Of a stretch of 64,000 bases of DNA, positions 25,844 to 36,571 are shown piece after piece. Position 1 is the first letter of the stretch. The number at the start of each line of letters is the position of its first letter. Both the position numbers and the translations under genes were made by a program. Below the pieces are notes generated by a model. That model was given only the letters and a program-made list of their open reading frames with translations, did not search any database and was not told where the DNA came from. Origin of the DNA: Micrococcales bacterium 31B (GTDB taxonomy: Bacteria > Actinomycetota > Actinomycetes > Actinomycetales > Dermabacteraceae). The stretch spans positions 42,088 to 106,087 of the forward strand of contig JAFFTF010000009.1 in NCBI GenBank assembly GCA_022803075.1, read 5' to 3'.

Positions 25844-26260
25844 CTACGGCAATAGGCGCTCCGCCTCGATGGCGGGGCACGTGTCGAGCACTGCCGTGAG
25901 CCCCGCGGCTCGCGCCCGCTCGACAGCGGCGTCGGCGTGCACCCCTCGCTGCAGCCACACGGCGTCCGCTCCGACGGCGATGGCCTGGTCGATAATGTCA
26001 CTCGCGCGATGCGATGCCACGAAGAGGTCCACCACATCAAGGTGGCCGGGCACCTCCGCGAGGGTCGCGTAGCCTCGAGACCCGAACACGGTTTCGGCCC
26101 GGGGGTGTACGGGCACTATCTCCATGCCGAGGTCGAGCAGGCGCGCCGCGATGCGGTGCGCCACGCGGTCGGCGTTAGTGGAAAGTCCCACCACCGCCCA
26201 GCGGGCGGGTGTCGTCAACAACCGGATCATGTCGCCTTCGTCATTGGCCTGCTGCGGCAT
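25844..26260 (-). CDS. CoA-binding (YccU-like) protein, second copy
   Basis: The product has 138 residues. WAVVGLSTNADRVAHRIAARLLDLG is the Rossmann loop, IVPVHPRAETVFGSRGY the second strand, and VVDLFVASHRASDIIDQAIAVGADAVWLQRGV the CoA_binding_2 core. It is a diverged paralogue of the protein at 4551-5042. The start is set at the ATG (MPQQAND) with AAGGGG upstream; a GTG or TTG six codons earlier is possible. It is divergent from the acetyltransferase gene of the sugar cassette and convergent with purE. Function unsettled. Confidence 0.82.
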   Translation of the reverse strand: MPQQANDEGDMIRLLTTPARWAVVGLSTNADRVAHRIAARLLDLGMEIVPVHPRAETVFGSRGYATLAEVPGHLDVVDLFVASHRASDIIDQAIAVGADAVWLQRGVHADAAVERARAAGLTAVLDTCPAIEAERLLP

Positions 26261-26339
26261 ATCTGACCCCTTACGCAACTACACTGAACAGAAGACGCTG
26301 CACGTCGCAGCCTCACGTCATCCTAACGAGAGTAGTCGC

Positions 26340-26957
26340 ATGTCCGTACGCATCGCCCCCGGGGCGGATGTATCTGACGCTGCTGAGATCGGGGTCGGCT
26401 CCTCGATCTGGCACTTGGCACAGGTGAGAGAAAAGGCCCAGTTGGGGCAGAACTGCGTGGTGGGCCGCGGCGCGTACATCGGCACCGGCGTTGTCATGGG
26501 CGACAACTGCAAGGTGCAGAACTATGCGCTCGTCTATGAACCCGCGCGGCTCGGCCAGGGCGTATTCATCGGCCCCGCCGTCACCCTCACGAACGACCAT
26601 TTTCCGCGCGCGGTCAACCCCGACCTCACGCAAAAGTCGGCCGCCGATTGGGAGCCCGTGGGCGTCACCATCGAAGACGGAGCCGCCATCGGGGCGCGCG
26701 CCGTGTGCGTGGCGCCGGTGCGGATCGGCGCCTGGGCGACCGTCGCGGCGGGAGCCGTGGTGACCAAGGATGTTCCGCCGCATGCCCTGGTGGTGGGCGT
26801 GCCCGCACGTCAGGTGGGCTGGGTCGGGCGAGCCGGCGTCCCCCTGGAGGCCCGCGGCGACGAATTCGTATGCCCGCAAAGCGGCGAGGTGTATCGCCTT
26901 GAAGGTTCAGAGCCGCGCCTCGTCGTGGTGGATGCGAGAACAGAAGGAAGACCATGA
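26340..26957 (+). CDS. sugar-nucleotide N-acetyltransferase, WbpD-like
   Basis: The product has 205 residues and a left-handed beta-helix fold, shown by hexapeptide repeats such as IGVGSSIWHLAQV, IGTGVVMGDNC and IEDGAAIGARAVC. LTNDHFPRA carries the active-site region with the catalytic histidine typical of WbpD/WlbB-type enzymes, which acetylate the 3-amino group of UDP-2-acetamido-3-amino-glucuronate. The last 35 residues (EFVCPQSGEVY) extend beyond the helix, as in WbpD relatives. The start gives MSVRIAPGADVSD; the frame is open 72 codons upstream, over the divergent promoter. Its stop overlaps the aminotransferase ATG by four bases. Confidence 0.85.
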   Translation: MSVRIAPGADVSDAAEIGVGSSIWHLAQVREKAQLGQNCVVGRGAYIGTGVVMGDNCKVQNYALVYEPARLGQGVFIGPAVTLTNDHFPRAVNPDLTQKSAADWEPVGVTIEDGAAIGARAVCVAPVRIGAWATVAAGAVVTKDVPPHALVVGVPARQVGWVGRAGVPLEARGDEFVCPQSGEVYRLEGSEPRLVVVDARTEGRP

Positions 26958-28087
26958 CTGCAGCTGCCGCGGGCGCGACCCCCGCATTGATTCCCGCCGC
27001 GAGGCCGCTGATCGGCGACGATGAGCGCGCCGCCGTCGATGCCGTGATGCGTTCGGGCATGATCGCGCAGGGCCCCGAAGTTGCCGCGTTTGAACGTGAG
27101 TTCGCGGACGCCGTGGTGGGCGGGCGGGAGTGCGTCGCCACCAATTCGGGCACCTCTGGCCTGCACCTTGGGCTGCTGGCAGCGGGAATCGGACCCGGCG
27201 ACGAGGTGATCGTGCCGTCGTTCACGTTCGCCGCGACCGCCAATGCCGTCGCCCTGACGGGGGCCACGCCGGTTTTCGCAGACATCGACCCGGGTAGTTT
27301 CTGCCTGAGCGCGGCCGCGGCCGAGGCGGCCATCTCGGAGCGCACCCGCGCGATTATGCCCGTACACCTGTATGGTCACCCCGCCGACATGACGGCCCTC
27401 TCGGCGCTCGCGCAGGCTCGTGGCCTGCAGATTCTTGAGGACGCCGCGCAGGCCCACTTGGCCTCGTGGGACGGTGCCCCCGTGGGAACCTTCGGCAGCA
27501 TCGCCATGTTCTCGCTGTACCCGACGAAGAACATGACGAGCGGCGAGGGCGGCATGACCTCGTGCGCAACGCCCGAGATCGCCCGCACGGTGCGGCTGCT
27601 GCGCAATCAGGGCATGGAACGCCAGTACGCTAATTCACTGGTGGGCTTCAATAACCGCATGACCGACATCCACGCCGCCATCGGCCGCGTGCAGCTCACC
27701 AAGGTCGCAGGCTGGACCGAGACCCGTCGCCGCAACGCGGCAACGCTGGATGCGGGCCTCGCGGGCGTCGCGGGGGTCGTCACGCCCCCGGTCGCCGCGG
27801 CGGCCACCCACGTCTATCACCAGTACACAATCCGACTCGACGGCGCCACCGCCAAGGCCCGCGACGAAGTGGTGACCGCCCTGCGTGAGGAGCACCAGGT
27901 GGGCAGCGGCGTCTACTACCCGACGCCCGTGCATCGCCTCGAAACGTTCGCCCTCGACCTCGACCTCCCCGAGACGGAGCGTGCCGCGCGAGAGGTCATC
28001 TCGTTGCCCGTACACCCGTCGCTCAGCGAGAGCGACCTCGAACGAGTCGTCTCCGCGGTGAGCGCGGTCGTCGGGGCGGGAGCCTAA
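26954..28087 (+). CDS. DegT/DnrJ/EryC1 sugar aminotransferase, WbpE-like
   Basis: The product has 377 residues and is a PLP-dependent enzyme of the DegT family. GTSGLHLGLLAAGIGPGDEV, PSFTFAATANAV, LEDAAQAHL (cofactor Asp163) and SLYPTKNMTSGEGGM (Schiff-base Lys192) are in canonical order. It probably transfers an amino group to the 3-keto sugar nucleotide made by the adjacent dehydrogenase, before N-acetylation by the product of the preceding gene. The ATG overlaps that gene's stop (ATGA), and the dehydrogenase gene follows after one base, so the three form a tight operon. Confidence 0.9.
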   Translation: MTAAAAGATPALIPAARPLIGDDERAAVDAVMRSGMIAQGPEVAAFEREFADAVVGGRECVATNSGTSGLHLGLLAAGIGPGDEVIVPSFTFAATANAVALTGATPVFADIDPGSFCLSAAAAEAAISERTRAIMPVHLYGHPADMTALSALAQARGLQILEDAAQAHLASWDGAPVGTFGSIAMFSLYPTKNMTSGEGGMTSCATPEIARTVRLLRNQGMERQYANSLVGFNNRMTDIHAAIGRVQLTKVAGWTETRRRNAATLDAGLAGVAGVVTPPVAAAATHVYHQYTIRLDGATAKARDEVVTALREEHQVGSGVYYPTPVHRLETFALDLDLPETERAAREVISLPVHPSLSESDLERVVSAVSAVVGAGA

Positions 28088-28088
28088 T

Positions 28089-29087
28089 ATGTCGCACTCC
28101 GGAGCCGCGCTGCGCGGTGCCATCATCGGCCTGGGCATGATGGGTCGCCATCACGTGCGCGTGCTGCGCTCCCTCGAGGGGGTCGACCTCGTCGCGGTGG
28201 CCGACCCGGGGGGTGACGTGCACGCGGTGGCCGGCGACGTCCCCGTGTACGAGAACGTCACCCAACTCATCGAGCACGGCATTGACCTCTGCGTCGTGGC
28301 CGTTCCCACCATCTTCCACGAGGAGGTGGCGCTGGAACTGGCCGCCGCGGGCGTCCACGCCCTCATCGAGAAGCCCCTCGCCAATGATGTGGCCGGCGCC
28401 CAGCGCATTTGCGATGCGTTCGAGGGTGCAGGCCTCGTGGGCGCGGTCGGACACATCGAACGGTTCAACCCGGCCGTGCAGGAGGCGCGCCGTCGCATCG
28501 AGGCGGGCGAACTCGGCGACATCTATCAGATCACCACGCGGCGCCAGGGCCCGTTCCCGGCGCGCATCGCCGACGTCGGCGTGGTGCTCGATCTCGCGAC
28601 GCACGACATCGACCTCACGGCGTGGGTGACGGGCCGCCAATTCGCGTCGGTGAGCGCCAATACGGCGCGCCGTAGCGGGCGGCCGCACGAAGATCTGGTC
28701 TCGATCTCGGGCCTGCTCGAGACCGGCATCGTGACGAATCACCTGGTCAACTGGCTGTCTCCCGTGAAGGAGCGCTACACCATGGTGACGGGCGAGAAGG
28801 GCGCGTTCGTTGCGGACACCCTCACCGCCGACTTCACGTTCTACGAGAACGGCACCGTGCCGACCCAGTGGGATTCGATCGCGAGCTTTCGCGGAGTGAG
28901 CGAGGGCAACGTGACGCGCTTCGCCATCGTCAAGCGTGAGCCGCTGCTCGCCGAACAGGAGGCGTTCCGCGACGCCGTGCTCGGCACCGAGAGCCACGTG
29001 GTGACGCTGGCCCAGGGCTTGCGCACCGTGACTGTGGCGCAGGCGGTGCTGCGCGCGGCTGCCGAGGGCAGCGTGGTGAATCTGTAG
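28089..29087 (+). CDS. Gfo/Idh/MocA oxidoreductase, WbpB-like
   Basis: The product has 332 residues. The N-terminal Rossmann loop GLGMMGRHHVRVL binds NAD(P), and EKPLAND (94-100) is the diagnostic EKP motif with the catalytic Lys. The C-terminal alpha/beta domain contains GHIERFNPAVQEARRRI and DLATHDIDLTAWVTG, with the His/Asp pair used in sugar oxidation. In the Wbp pathway this step makes the 3-keto derivative of UDP-N-acetylglucuronate. It is last in the three-gene operon, and a hairpin terminator follows. Confidence 0.9.
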   Translation: MSHSGAALRGAIIGLGMMGRHHVRVLRSLEGVDLVAVADPGGDVHAVAGDVPVYENVTQLIEHGIDLCVVAVPTIFHEEVALELAAAGVHALIEKPLANDVAGAQRICDAFEGAGLVGAVGHIERFNPAVQEARRRIEAGELGDIYQITTRRQGPFPARIADVGVVLDLATHDIDLTAWVTGRQFASVSANTARRSGRPHEDLVSISGLLETGIVTNHLVNWLSPVKERYTMVTGEKGAFVADTLTADFTFYENGTVPTQWDSIASFRGVSEGNVTRFAIVKREPLLAEQEAFRDAVLGTESHVVTLAQGLRTVTVAQAVLRAAAEGSVVNL

Positions 29088-29108
29088 CGCGTCGAGCCCG
29101 AACGCGGA

Positions 29109-29143
29109 GGCGCCCCGACTGCTCGTTAAGCGGTCGGGGCGCC
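29109..29143. terminator. hairpin between convergent sugar-nucleotide genes
   Basis: GGCGCCCCGAC at 29109-29119 and GTCGGGGCGCC at 29133-29143 form an 11-bp perfect stem between the dehydrogenase gene on the + strand and the nucleotide-sugar dehydrogenase gene on the minus strand. Confidence 0.7.
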
Positions 29144-29162
29144 GTGCGTCTGGGTGCGGGCC

Positions 29163-30467
29163 CTACGGGGTCGCCACACCCTCACCGAGCACGATGCGCG
29201 GCGTGCCGGTCCACTTCTCAGCGGAGGTCACGCGCCGACCGTCGATCACGAGGCGCACCCCGGGGAAGTCACTCGCGCCCACCTCGGCATACTCGGGGTG
29301 ATCGGTCTGCACGATGACGAGATCGGTGGCCGCGCCCTCGACATGCGCCACAAGGCCCAGCTTCGCGAGCTCCTCGGCCGAGTACAGCGGGTCGTGCACC
29401 GTGGCCTTCGCCCCAGCCGCTTCGAGGGCCGCCACGGTCGGGAACACACCAGAGAACGCGGTCTCCTTGACGCCCGTGCGGTACGAGGCGCCCAACACCA
29501 CGGCATTCAGGCCAGCGAGCGAACCGAGCAGGTCGGACGCGCGGGCCACCAGCACCTCGGGAACGCTGGCGTTGGCCAGGCGGGCCGACCGCACCACCGT
29601 GGCGTCCGGATCTCCCGACAGGTAGAGGCGCGGGTACACGGGAATGCAATGCCCACCCACGAAAATGCCCGGCCGGTGAATGTGCGAGTACGGCTGGGAG
29701 TTCGACGCCTCGATCACGGCGTGCACGTTGATGCCCACGCGGTCGGCGTACAGGGCGAATTGATTGGCGAGGCCGATATTGACGTCGCGGTAGGTGGTCT
29801 CGGCGAGCTTCGCCATTTCGGAGGCCTCCGCGCTGCCGAGGTCCCACACGCCGTTGGGGCGAGGGAGGTCGTCGCGCTCGTCGAAGTCGAGCACGGCCTC
29901 GTAGAACGTGCGGGCCCGGTCGGCGCCGGCCTGCGACAAACCACCGATCAGCTTGGGGTATTTGCGCAGGTCAGCGAACACGCGACCCGTGAGCACGCGC
30001 TCGGGCGAGAAGATGGCGTGAAAATCGCGGCCCTCGGTCAGCCCGCTGATCTCTTCAATCATGGGGGCGAAGCGACCGCGCACGGTGCCCACTGGCAGCG
30101 TGGTTTCGTAGATGACGAGGGTGTCTTTCGAGAGGTGCTCGGCGAACGAGGCCGTCGCGGCGTCCATCCACGTGAAGTCGGGTTCCCAGGTTTCGTCGTT
30201 CACGAATAGCGGCACGACGATGACGATGGCGTCGGCATTCGGGATCGCCGCGGCGTAGTCCGTCGTGGCCCGCAGGCGGCCGGCCTCCACGTTCTCGCTG
30301 AGGAGGCGGCCGAGATCGGCCTCTCCGGGGAACGGCTCGACACCCTGGTTGACGAGGTCAACGGTGGCGGGGTTGACGTCGACTCCGATGACCTCGTGAC
30401 CCTTGGAGGCGAACTGAACGGCGAGGGGCAAGCCAATCTTGCCCATGGCTATCACGGCGATGCGCAT
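29163..30467 (-). CDS. UDP-N-acetyl-hexosamine 6-dehydrogenase (WbpA/WecC-like)
   Basis: This 434-residue enzyme of the UDP-glucose/GDP-mannose dehydrogenase family performs two NAD-dependent oxidations at C6 to give the uronic acid. The N-terminal MRIAVIAMGKIGLPLAVQFA is the NAD domain, and FSPERVLTG and KLAETTYRDVNIGLANQF are the central helix region. The catalytic nucleophile is Cys274 in GGHCIPVYP. Sequence alone does not fix the substrate as UDP-GlcNAc, but placement next to WbpD/E/B-like genes makes that likely. It is convergent with that operon. The LCP genes begin upstream on the same strand, 35 bp away. Confidence 0.9.
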   Translation of the reverse strand: MRIAVIAMGKIGLPLAVQFASKGHEVIGVDVNPATVDLVNQGVEPFPGEADLGRLLSENVEAGRLRATTDYAAAIPNADAIVIVVPLFVNDETWEPDFTWMDAATASFAEHLSKDTLVIYETTLPVGTVRGRFAPMIEEISGLTEGRDFHAIFSPERVLTGRVFADLRKYPKLIGGLSQAGADRARTFYEAVLDFDERDDLPRPNGVWDLGSAEASEMAKLAETTYRDVNIGLANQFALYADRVGINVHAVIEASNSQPYSHIHRPGIFVGGHCIPVYPRLYLSGDPDATVVRSARLANASVPEVLVARASDLLGSLAGLNAVVLGASYRTGVKETAFSGVFPTVAALEAAGAKATVHDPLYSAEELAKLGLVAHVEGAATDLVIVQTDHPEYAEVGASDFPGVRLVIDGRRVTSAEKWTGTPRIVLGEGVATP

Positions 30468-30502
30468 GCGATCACTTTCTGCTGGTTCTGGGCTGGCGGC
30501 CC

Positions 30503-31981
30503 TTATTCGGCGGCGGAACTGGCAGGCAGGGTGCCGTCGCGCACGCTCTCAAAGTACGAGCGTACCGCCGCGGGGTCGATCTGAATGGCCGACCCCACGC
30601 TTGATGCGTAGTTGGGGTTGATCCACGGAATCTGGCCCACCGTGCCGTCCGGGCCCGTGGCGCTGCGAAAAGCGAGGCCGAGCCGGGCGAGATCGACAAT
30701 GTTGGAGTCTTGATCGATGGTGATGGAGCCCGTGACCGCCTTCGCGAGGCTGGCCTGCTGCAGGGGATTCACGAACGTCGCCGGCTCCATCACCGAGCCG
30801 GTCAGCGACTTCATGAACTCCTGCTGCCGCGTCTGGCGGCCGAGGTCGGCCGTGGGGTCGAAGTGGCGCACGCGCACGAACGCGAGGGCGGTGGCGCCGT
30901 CAACATCGTGGCAGCCCGCGGTGAGGTTGAGGCGCGCCTCGGGGTCGTTGACGTCCTGCGGCAGGCACACGTTGACGGTGCCGACGGCGTTGACGATGTT
31001 TTCGACGCCCGCGAAGCCGACCTCGACGTAGTGATCGACGGTGAGTCCCGTGAGGTTTTCGACGGTCTGCACGAGCAGGGGAGCGCCGCCGAACGCGTAG
31101 GCCGCGTTCAACTTGTTGGTGCCCTGGCCGGGAATGTCGACGAGCGTGTCACGCGGCAGGCTCACGAGGGTGGAGTGACCGTTCTCGGCGACGTGCACGA
31201 GCATGAGGGTGTCGGCGCGTTGCCCCGTGGTGGTGTCGCCTTCGAGCGTTCCGTCGCCGCGCGAATCAGACCCCGCGAGCAGGTAGGTGGTGCCGGGAGT
31301 GTTGGCCGCGCCCGAGAGCACATCGTCGCGCGTGAGCTGCGAGTTGGCCCAAAAGCCGAGCCCCACGAACCAGCCGACGATCACGATCACGATCACGAGG
31401 GCAAGCACCCCGAGGCGTTTGCCGAGGCTGCGGCGCCGCCGGGGTCGGGCCGGACGCGCGGGGGCCGGGTTGGCACCCTGCGGTGCGGGGGCCGGGTGCT
31501 GCGGGCCGGCCGGAGGAGCCCCAGGGCCCGCCGCGATGCGCTGGGGCCGGGTCGCGGTCTGCGGCCGCTGGGCGCTTACGGCACTCGAAGTGTACGCGCG
31601 ATCCGCCGCGTACTCGCGGTTCCCGTCGGGTCGCACGGTCGGCTGCACCGTGGTGGGGGTCTCGACGCGGGGGCTGGAGACGGGTCGCGCCGAACCGTTG
31701 CTGCGGACGGTCACAGGAGCGGGCTGCTCCACTCGGGGGTAGACGCGCGTGGCGTTGGGGTCGGCCGCCCCGTGGCTAGCGGGCGTCGCGCCGCCGGCCT
31801 GAGGGGTAGCGCCGGCCTGGGGGGTCGGGCCGGCCTGGGGGGTAGCGCCGGCCTGAGGGGTAGCGCCGGCCTGGGGGGTCGGGCCGGCCTGAGGGGTAGC
31901 GCCGGCCTGGGGGGTCGGGCCAGTCAGGGGGCGGGCGCTCCCGCCGCGGCGGGCGCGCGAGGAGGGGTGCGAGTCGCTCAC
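30503..31981 (-). CDS. LytR-CpsA-Psr family glycopolymer ligase with TPQAG repeats
   Basis: The product has 492 residues. The cytoplasmic N-terminus of about 190 residues is Pro/Ala-rich and begins with seven TPQAG units. A basic stop and one transmembrane helix (LGVLALVIVIVIVGWFVGLGF) follow. The extracellular LCP domain has LLAGSDSRGD, GQRADTLMLVHV, LVSLPRDTLVDIPG and FVRVRHFDPTADLGRQTRQQ, the residues that bind the polyprenyl pyrophosphate. LCP enzymes attach lipid-linked polymers to peptidoglycan. The GTG start shares one base with the upstream LCP gene's stop (TAGTG); a TTG two codons earlier is possible. Confidence 0.9.
   Translation of the reverse strand: MSDSHPSSRARRGGSARPLTGPTPQAGATPQAGPTPQAGATPQAGATPQAGPTPQAGATPQAGGATPASHGAADPNATRVYPRVEQPAPVTVRSNGSARPVSSPRVETPTTVQPTVRPDGNREYAADRAYTSSAVSAQRPQTATRPQRIAAGPGAPPAGPQHPAPAPQGANPAPARPARPRRRRSLGKRLGVLALVIVIVIVGWFVGLGFWANSQLTRDDVLSGAANTPGTTYLLAGSDSRGDGTLEGDTTTGQRADTLMLVHVAENGHSTLVSLPRDTLVDIPGQGTNKLNAAYAFGGAPLLVQTVENLTGLTVDHYVEVGFAGVENIVNAVGTVNVCLPQDVNDPEARLNLTAGCHDVDGATALAFVRVRHFDPTADLGRQTRQQEFMKSLTGSVMEPATFVNPLQQASLAKAVTGSITIDQDSNIVDLARLGLAFRSATGPDGTVGQIPWINPNYASSVGSAIQIDPAAVRSYFESVRDGTLPASSAAE
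31793..31918. repeat. seven 18-bp in-frame repeats encoding TPQAG(A/P)
   Basis: The unit starts GCCGGCCTG and recurs at 31793, 31811, 31829, 31847, 31865, 31883 and 31901. On the minus strand it encodes Thr-Pro-Gln-Ala-Gly plus Ala or Pro. It lies within the cytoplasmic tail of the LCP protein and keeps the reading frame, so copy number could vary without loss of function. Confidence 0.9.
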
Positions 31982-33270
31982 TAGCAAACCCCAATCGCCT
32001 TGGGCTGTTCCGGCACCGTGACGGTGGCGGACGGGGTGGCGGTGCTGGACGGCGTCGCGGCGCCCGTCGCCGTGGGGGTCGCCGTGCTGGTTGCAGTGCT
32101 GGTCGCCGTGCTGGTTGCACTGCCCGTGGCAGCGCTGGTCGGGGCGCTGGTCGAGGCGGACGCGCTCGGCGCGGCATCGGAGTTTCCGTAGAAAGACCGG
32201 TCGAAGCGAATCGCCTCAAATAGTGGCGGCGCCGTGGCCTCGTCCATCACCACGGTCACACTCGGGTTGTAGGGGTCGGGCTGAATCGGCAGCGTCACCA
32301 TCTCGATCTTGTCGGGAGTGATGTCTTTCAGGCTCAGCGCCACGCGCGCGAGGGCTTCGACGTTGCCGAGCGCGGGGGAGGTCTGCAGCGAGGCGGTCGC
32401 GGCGCTCAAGAACCGATACAGCGCGGGCAGGTCGGTGAGAATGTTCGCCGAACGCACCTGCGTCAGCAGTGCTTCGAGAAAGGCCTGCTGGCGCGGGATG
32501 CGACCAAGATCGGAGCCGTCGCCGATGTTGTGCCGTACCCGCACGAAGCCGAGCGCCTGCTGGCCGTTCAGCTTCTGCACGCCGGCCTGGACATTGATGT
32601 TGGCCTCGGCATCCTGAATGGGCTGGCTGATGCACATCTGCACACCGCCGAGGGCGTCCACCATCTGCTGGAACCCCTCGAAGTTCACAATCACGTAGTC
32701 GTCGATCCGCACGTTGCTCATCGTTTCGAGAGTGCGAATACTGCACGCGACGCCGCCAATTTCGAAGGCCGCGTTGAAGCGATTGCGCTGCGGGTAGGAG
32801 GTCGAACCGTCCGCCATCGTGCACGAGGGCACCTGGACCATGGTGTCGCGGGGGATCGAGATGACCTGTACTCGCTGCCGATTCGCCGAGAAGTGCACGA
32901 GCATCGCGGTGTCGGCGCGGGCGCCCGCCACCGTTGCCGCGTCGCCCTCGAATCCCGCCACGCCCTCGCGCTGGTCCGAGCCGAGCACCAGTAGGTTGCG
33001 CACGCCTGTATCGGGGTCTAGGGATGGCTGCACCACGGCGTCGGGGCGCTCCTCTTCGGGCCCCAACTGCCCCGTGATGTCTGCGACGAGGATGTTGTTG
33101 TTCAACTCGCCGAGGGTCAGGCTCGCCACGGTGTACGTGCTTAACAGCGCCAGGGCGATGGAGAACACCAGGACGCTCCAAAAGCGATGGCGCAATTTGG
33201 GGCGTGACTGATGGCGCATCGGGGCGCGGCCGAGTCGCCTAGAGGATCGTGCCAAGTCTTTTCCCGTCAC
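31981..33270 (-). CDS. LytR-CpsA-Psr family glycopolymer ligase, Ser/Thr/Ala-rich tail
   Basis: The product has 429 residues. A short basic cytoplasmic segment precedes a transmembrane helix (SVLVFSIALALLSTYTVASL). The LCP domain shows LLVLGSDQREG, ARADTAMLVHFS, VISIPRDTMVQVPS and GFVRVRHNIGDGSDLGRIPRQQ. The C-terminus has about 60 residues of Ser/Thr/Ala/Pro repeats (STATSTATSTATPTA), probably spanning or reaching into the wall. The start is uncertain: GTG at 33270 or ATG at 33219, neither with a good ribosome site. The second LCP gene follows with a one-base overlap. Two LCP proteins in tandem suggest division of labour in wall attachment. Confidence 0.88.
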   Translation of the reverse strand: MTGKDLARSSRRLGRAPMRHQSRPKLRHRFWSVLVFSIALALLSTYTVASLTLGELNNNILVADITGQLGPEEERPDAVVQPSLDPDTGVRNLLVLGSDQREGVAGFEGDAATVAGARADTAMLVHFSANRQRVQVISIPRDTMVQVPSCTMADGSTSYPQRNRFNAAFEIGGVACSIRTLETMSNVRIDDYVIVNFEGFQQMVDALGGVQMCISQPIQDAEANINVQAGVQKLNGQQALGFVRVRHNIGDGSDLGRIPRQQAFLEALLTQVRSANILTDLPALYRFLSAATASLQTSPALGNVEALARVALSLKDITPDKIEMVTLPIQPDPYNPSVTVVMDEATAPPLFEAIRFDRSFYGNSDAAPSASASTSAPTSAATGSATSTATSTATSTATPTATGAATPSSTATPSATVTVPEQPKAIGVC

Positions 33271-33425
33271 AGTCGAACGAAGTGTCGCTACCTACAGCAT
33301 AAAGTCGATTACAGCGAGCATGCCTGCGCAAACATGCTGTGTGGCGGTGGAGATTGTGTGCTTTTGCGGCGGAGGGACCTGCCAAGCGACCTGTATCACA
33401 CCAGGCCAGGGCCGGGGCGTCCGAC

Positions 33426-34424
33426 CTAACGCGACGAATCGGGCGGTTCGGGTTGCTGCGATTGTTCAAACCTATCAAAGCGTTCGGCGCGGCCCTCGCG
33501 CATGAGGGCGAACCATTCCCGCAATTCTCGCAACGACCGGCGACGCACGGCGAAGTGCACCGCGTACACGCCGTATTCCGCGATACCCTTCAACCGCTTG
33601 CCCGGTTGATTGGTGAGATACCCGCGATTGCGAAACGTGTAATAACTCTTGAAATCAGCCGAGGGGATGCCCACGTTCAGGGCCCCCTGAAACTCTTCAG
33701 CCCCCGAGGGGTGCAGGTAGGTGGCGCTGCCCGTCGTGCCAAACGGCACCCCCGAGCGCTTCAAGCGGCGGTCGATCTCGATCTCGTCGCCGCGAATGAA
33801 TAGCCGATGGTCGGGCACGCCCACGCGGTCGAGCGTCTCGGCGGTAAACAGCGCCCCATTGAACAGGGCCGCGAACGACTCCGCAAAACCACTCGGCCCC
33901 ACCAGGTCACGCGCGAGGGTTACGCGCCGACCGCCGCGCCGCGTCGGAAACGCGAGGCGCGAGGCGTCCTCAATATCTACGACGAGCGGAGACACCATGC
34001 CCAGTCCGCGAGTGTCGAGCTCACGATGCAGGTGTTCGAGCGTCGTCGGCCCCCCGGGATACCCGTCATCGTCCGCGAGCCACACCCGCTCGGCGCCCCA
34101 GGCGAGTGCGTGCAACATGCCGAGAGCGAAACCGCCCGCACCGCCCAGATTGCGCTGCGACGAGATCACCCGCACCGATATGCCGTGGTCTGACCCCAGC
34201 CTGTGCACGGCCTCGGCCACCTCAGGCTCATTTCCGTTGTCGACGACAACGAGGCCGTCCACGGGCGCCGACTGAGCACAGATGACCTCCAGCGAGCGCA
34301 GCAACAGGGCCGCGCGAAAGCGCGTCACCACCACCGCGATAGTGCGGACGCCGCCTGGCCCGTTGGCCGCGCTCGACTCCGTGGGCTGCGGCGGACGAGG
34401 GGGCGTAGTCGGGGCACCAGTCAT
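33426..34424 (-). CDS. GT2 galactofuranosyltransferase, GlfT1-like
   Basis: This 332-residue GT-A enzyme has IAVVVTRFRAALLLRSLE at the N-terminus, VDGLVVVDNGN as the nucleotide strand, NLGGAGGFALGML as the GlfT-type glycine loop and WLADDDGYP as the metal-binding DDD. LFIRGDEIEIDRRLKRSG is the acceptor/catalytic segment. The pattern follows mycobacterial GlfT1 (Rv3782), which adds the first galactofuranose residues to the lipid-linked linkage unit. The start is the ATG with TGGGGA just upstream. Nearby glf, GlfT2-like and RfbD/E-like exporter genes, the same set as in mycobacteria, support the call. Confidence 0.8.
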   Translation of the reverse strand: MTGAPTTPPRPPQPTESSAANGPGGVRTIAVVVTRFRAALLLRSLEVICAQSAPVDGLVVVDNGNEPEVAEAVHRLGSDHGISVRVISSQRNLGGAGGFALGMLHALAWGAERVWLADDDGYPGGPTTLEHLHRELDTRGLGMVSPLVVDIEDASRLAFPTRRGGRRVTLARDLVGPSGFAESFAALFNGALFTAETLDRVGVPDHRLFIRGDEIEIDRRLKRSGVPFGTTGSATYLHPSGAEEFQGALNVGIPSADFKSYYTFRNRGYLTNQPGKRLKGIAEYGVYAVHFAVRRRSLRELREWFALMREGRAERFDRFEQSQQPEPPDSSR

Positions 34425-34540
34425 GGTCCCCAGGTTAACTGGCCACCAGGTGGACACGCGCTCATTTCCAGCCCGCAACCATGGTGCACGCGTATCGTTG
34501 CCGTATTGTGCCCGCTACCATCGCCCTGTGGAAGGGACCC

Positions 34541-36534
<1,994 letters not shown>

Positions 36535-36571
36535 GGCGCGGCGTCTCCTCGACGTAGCAGGTGAATCACCT

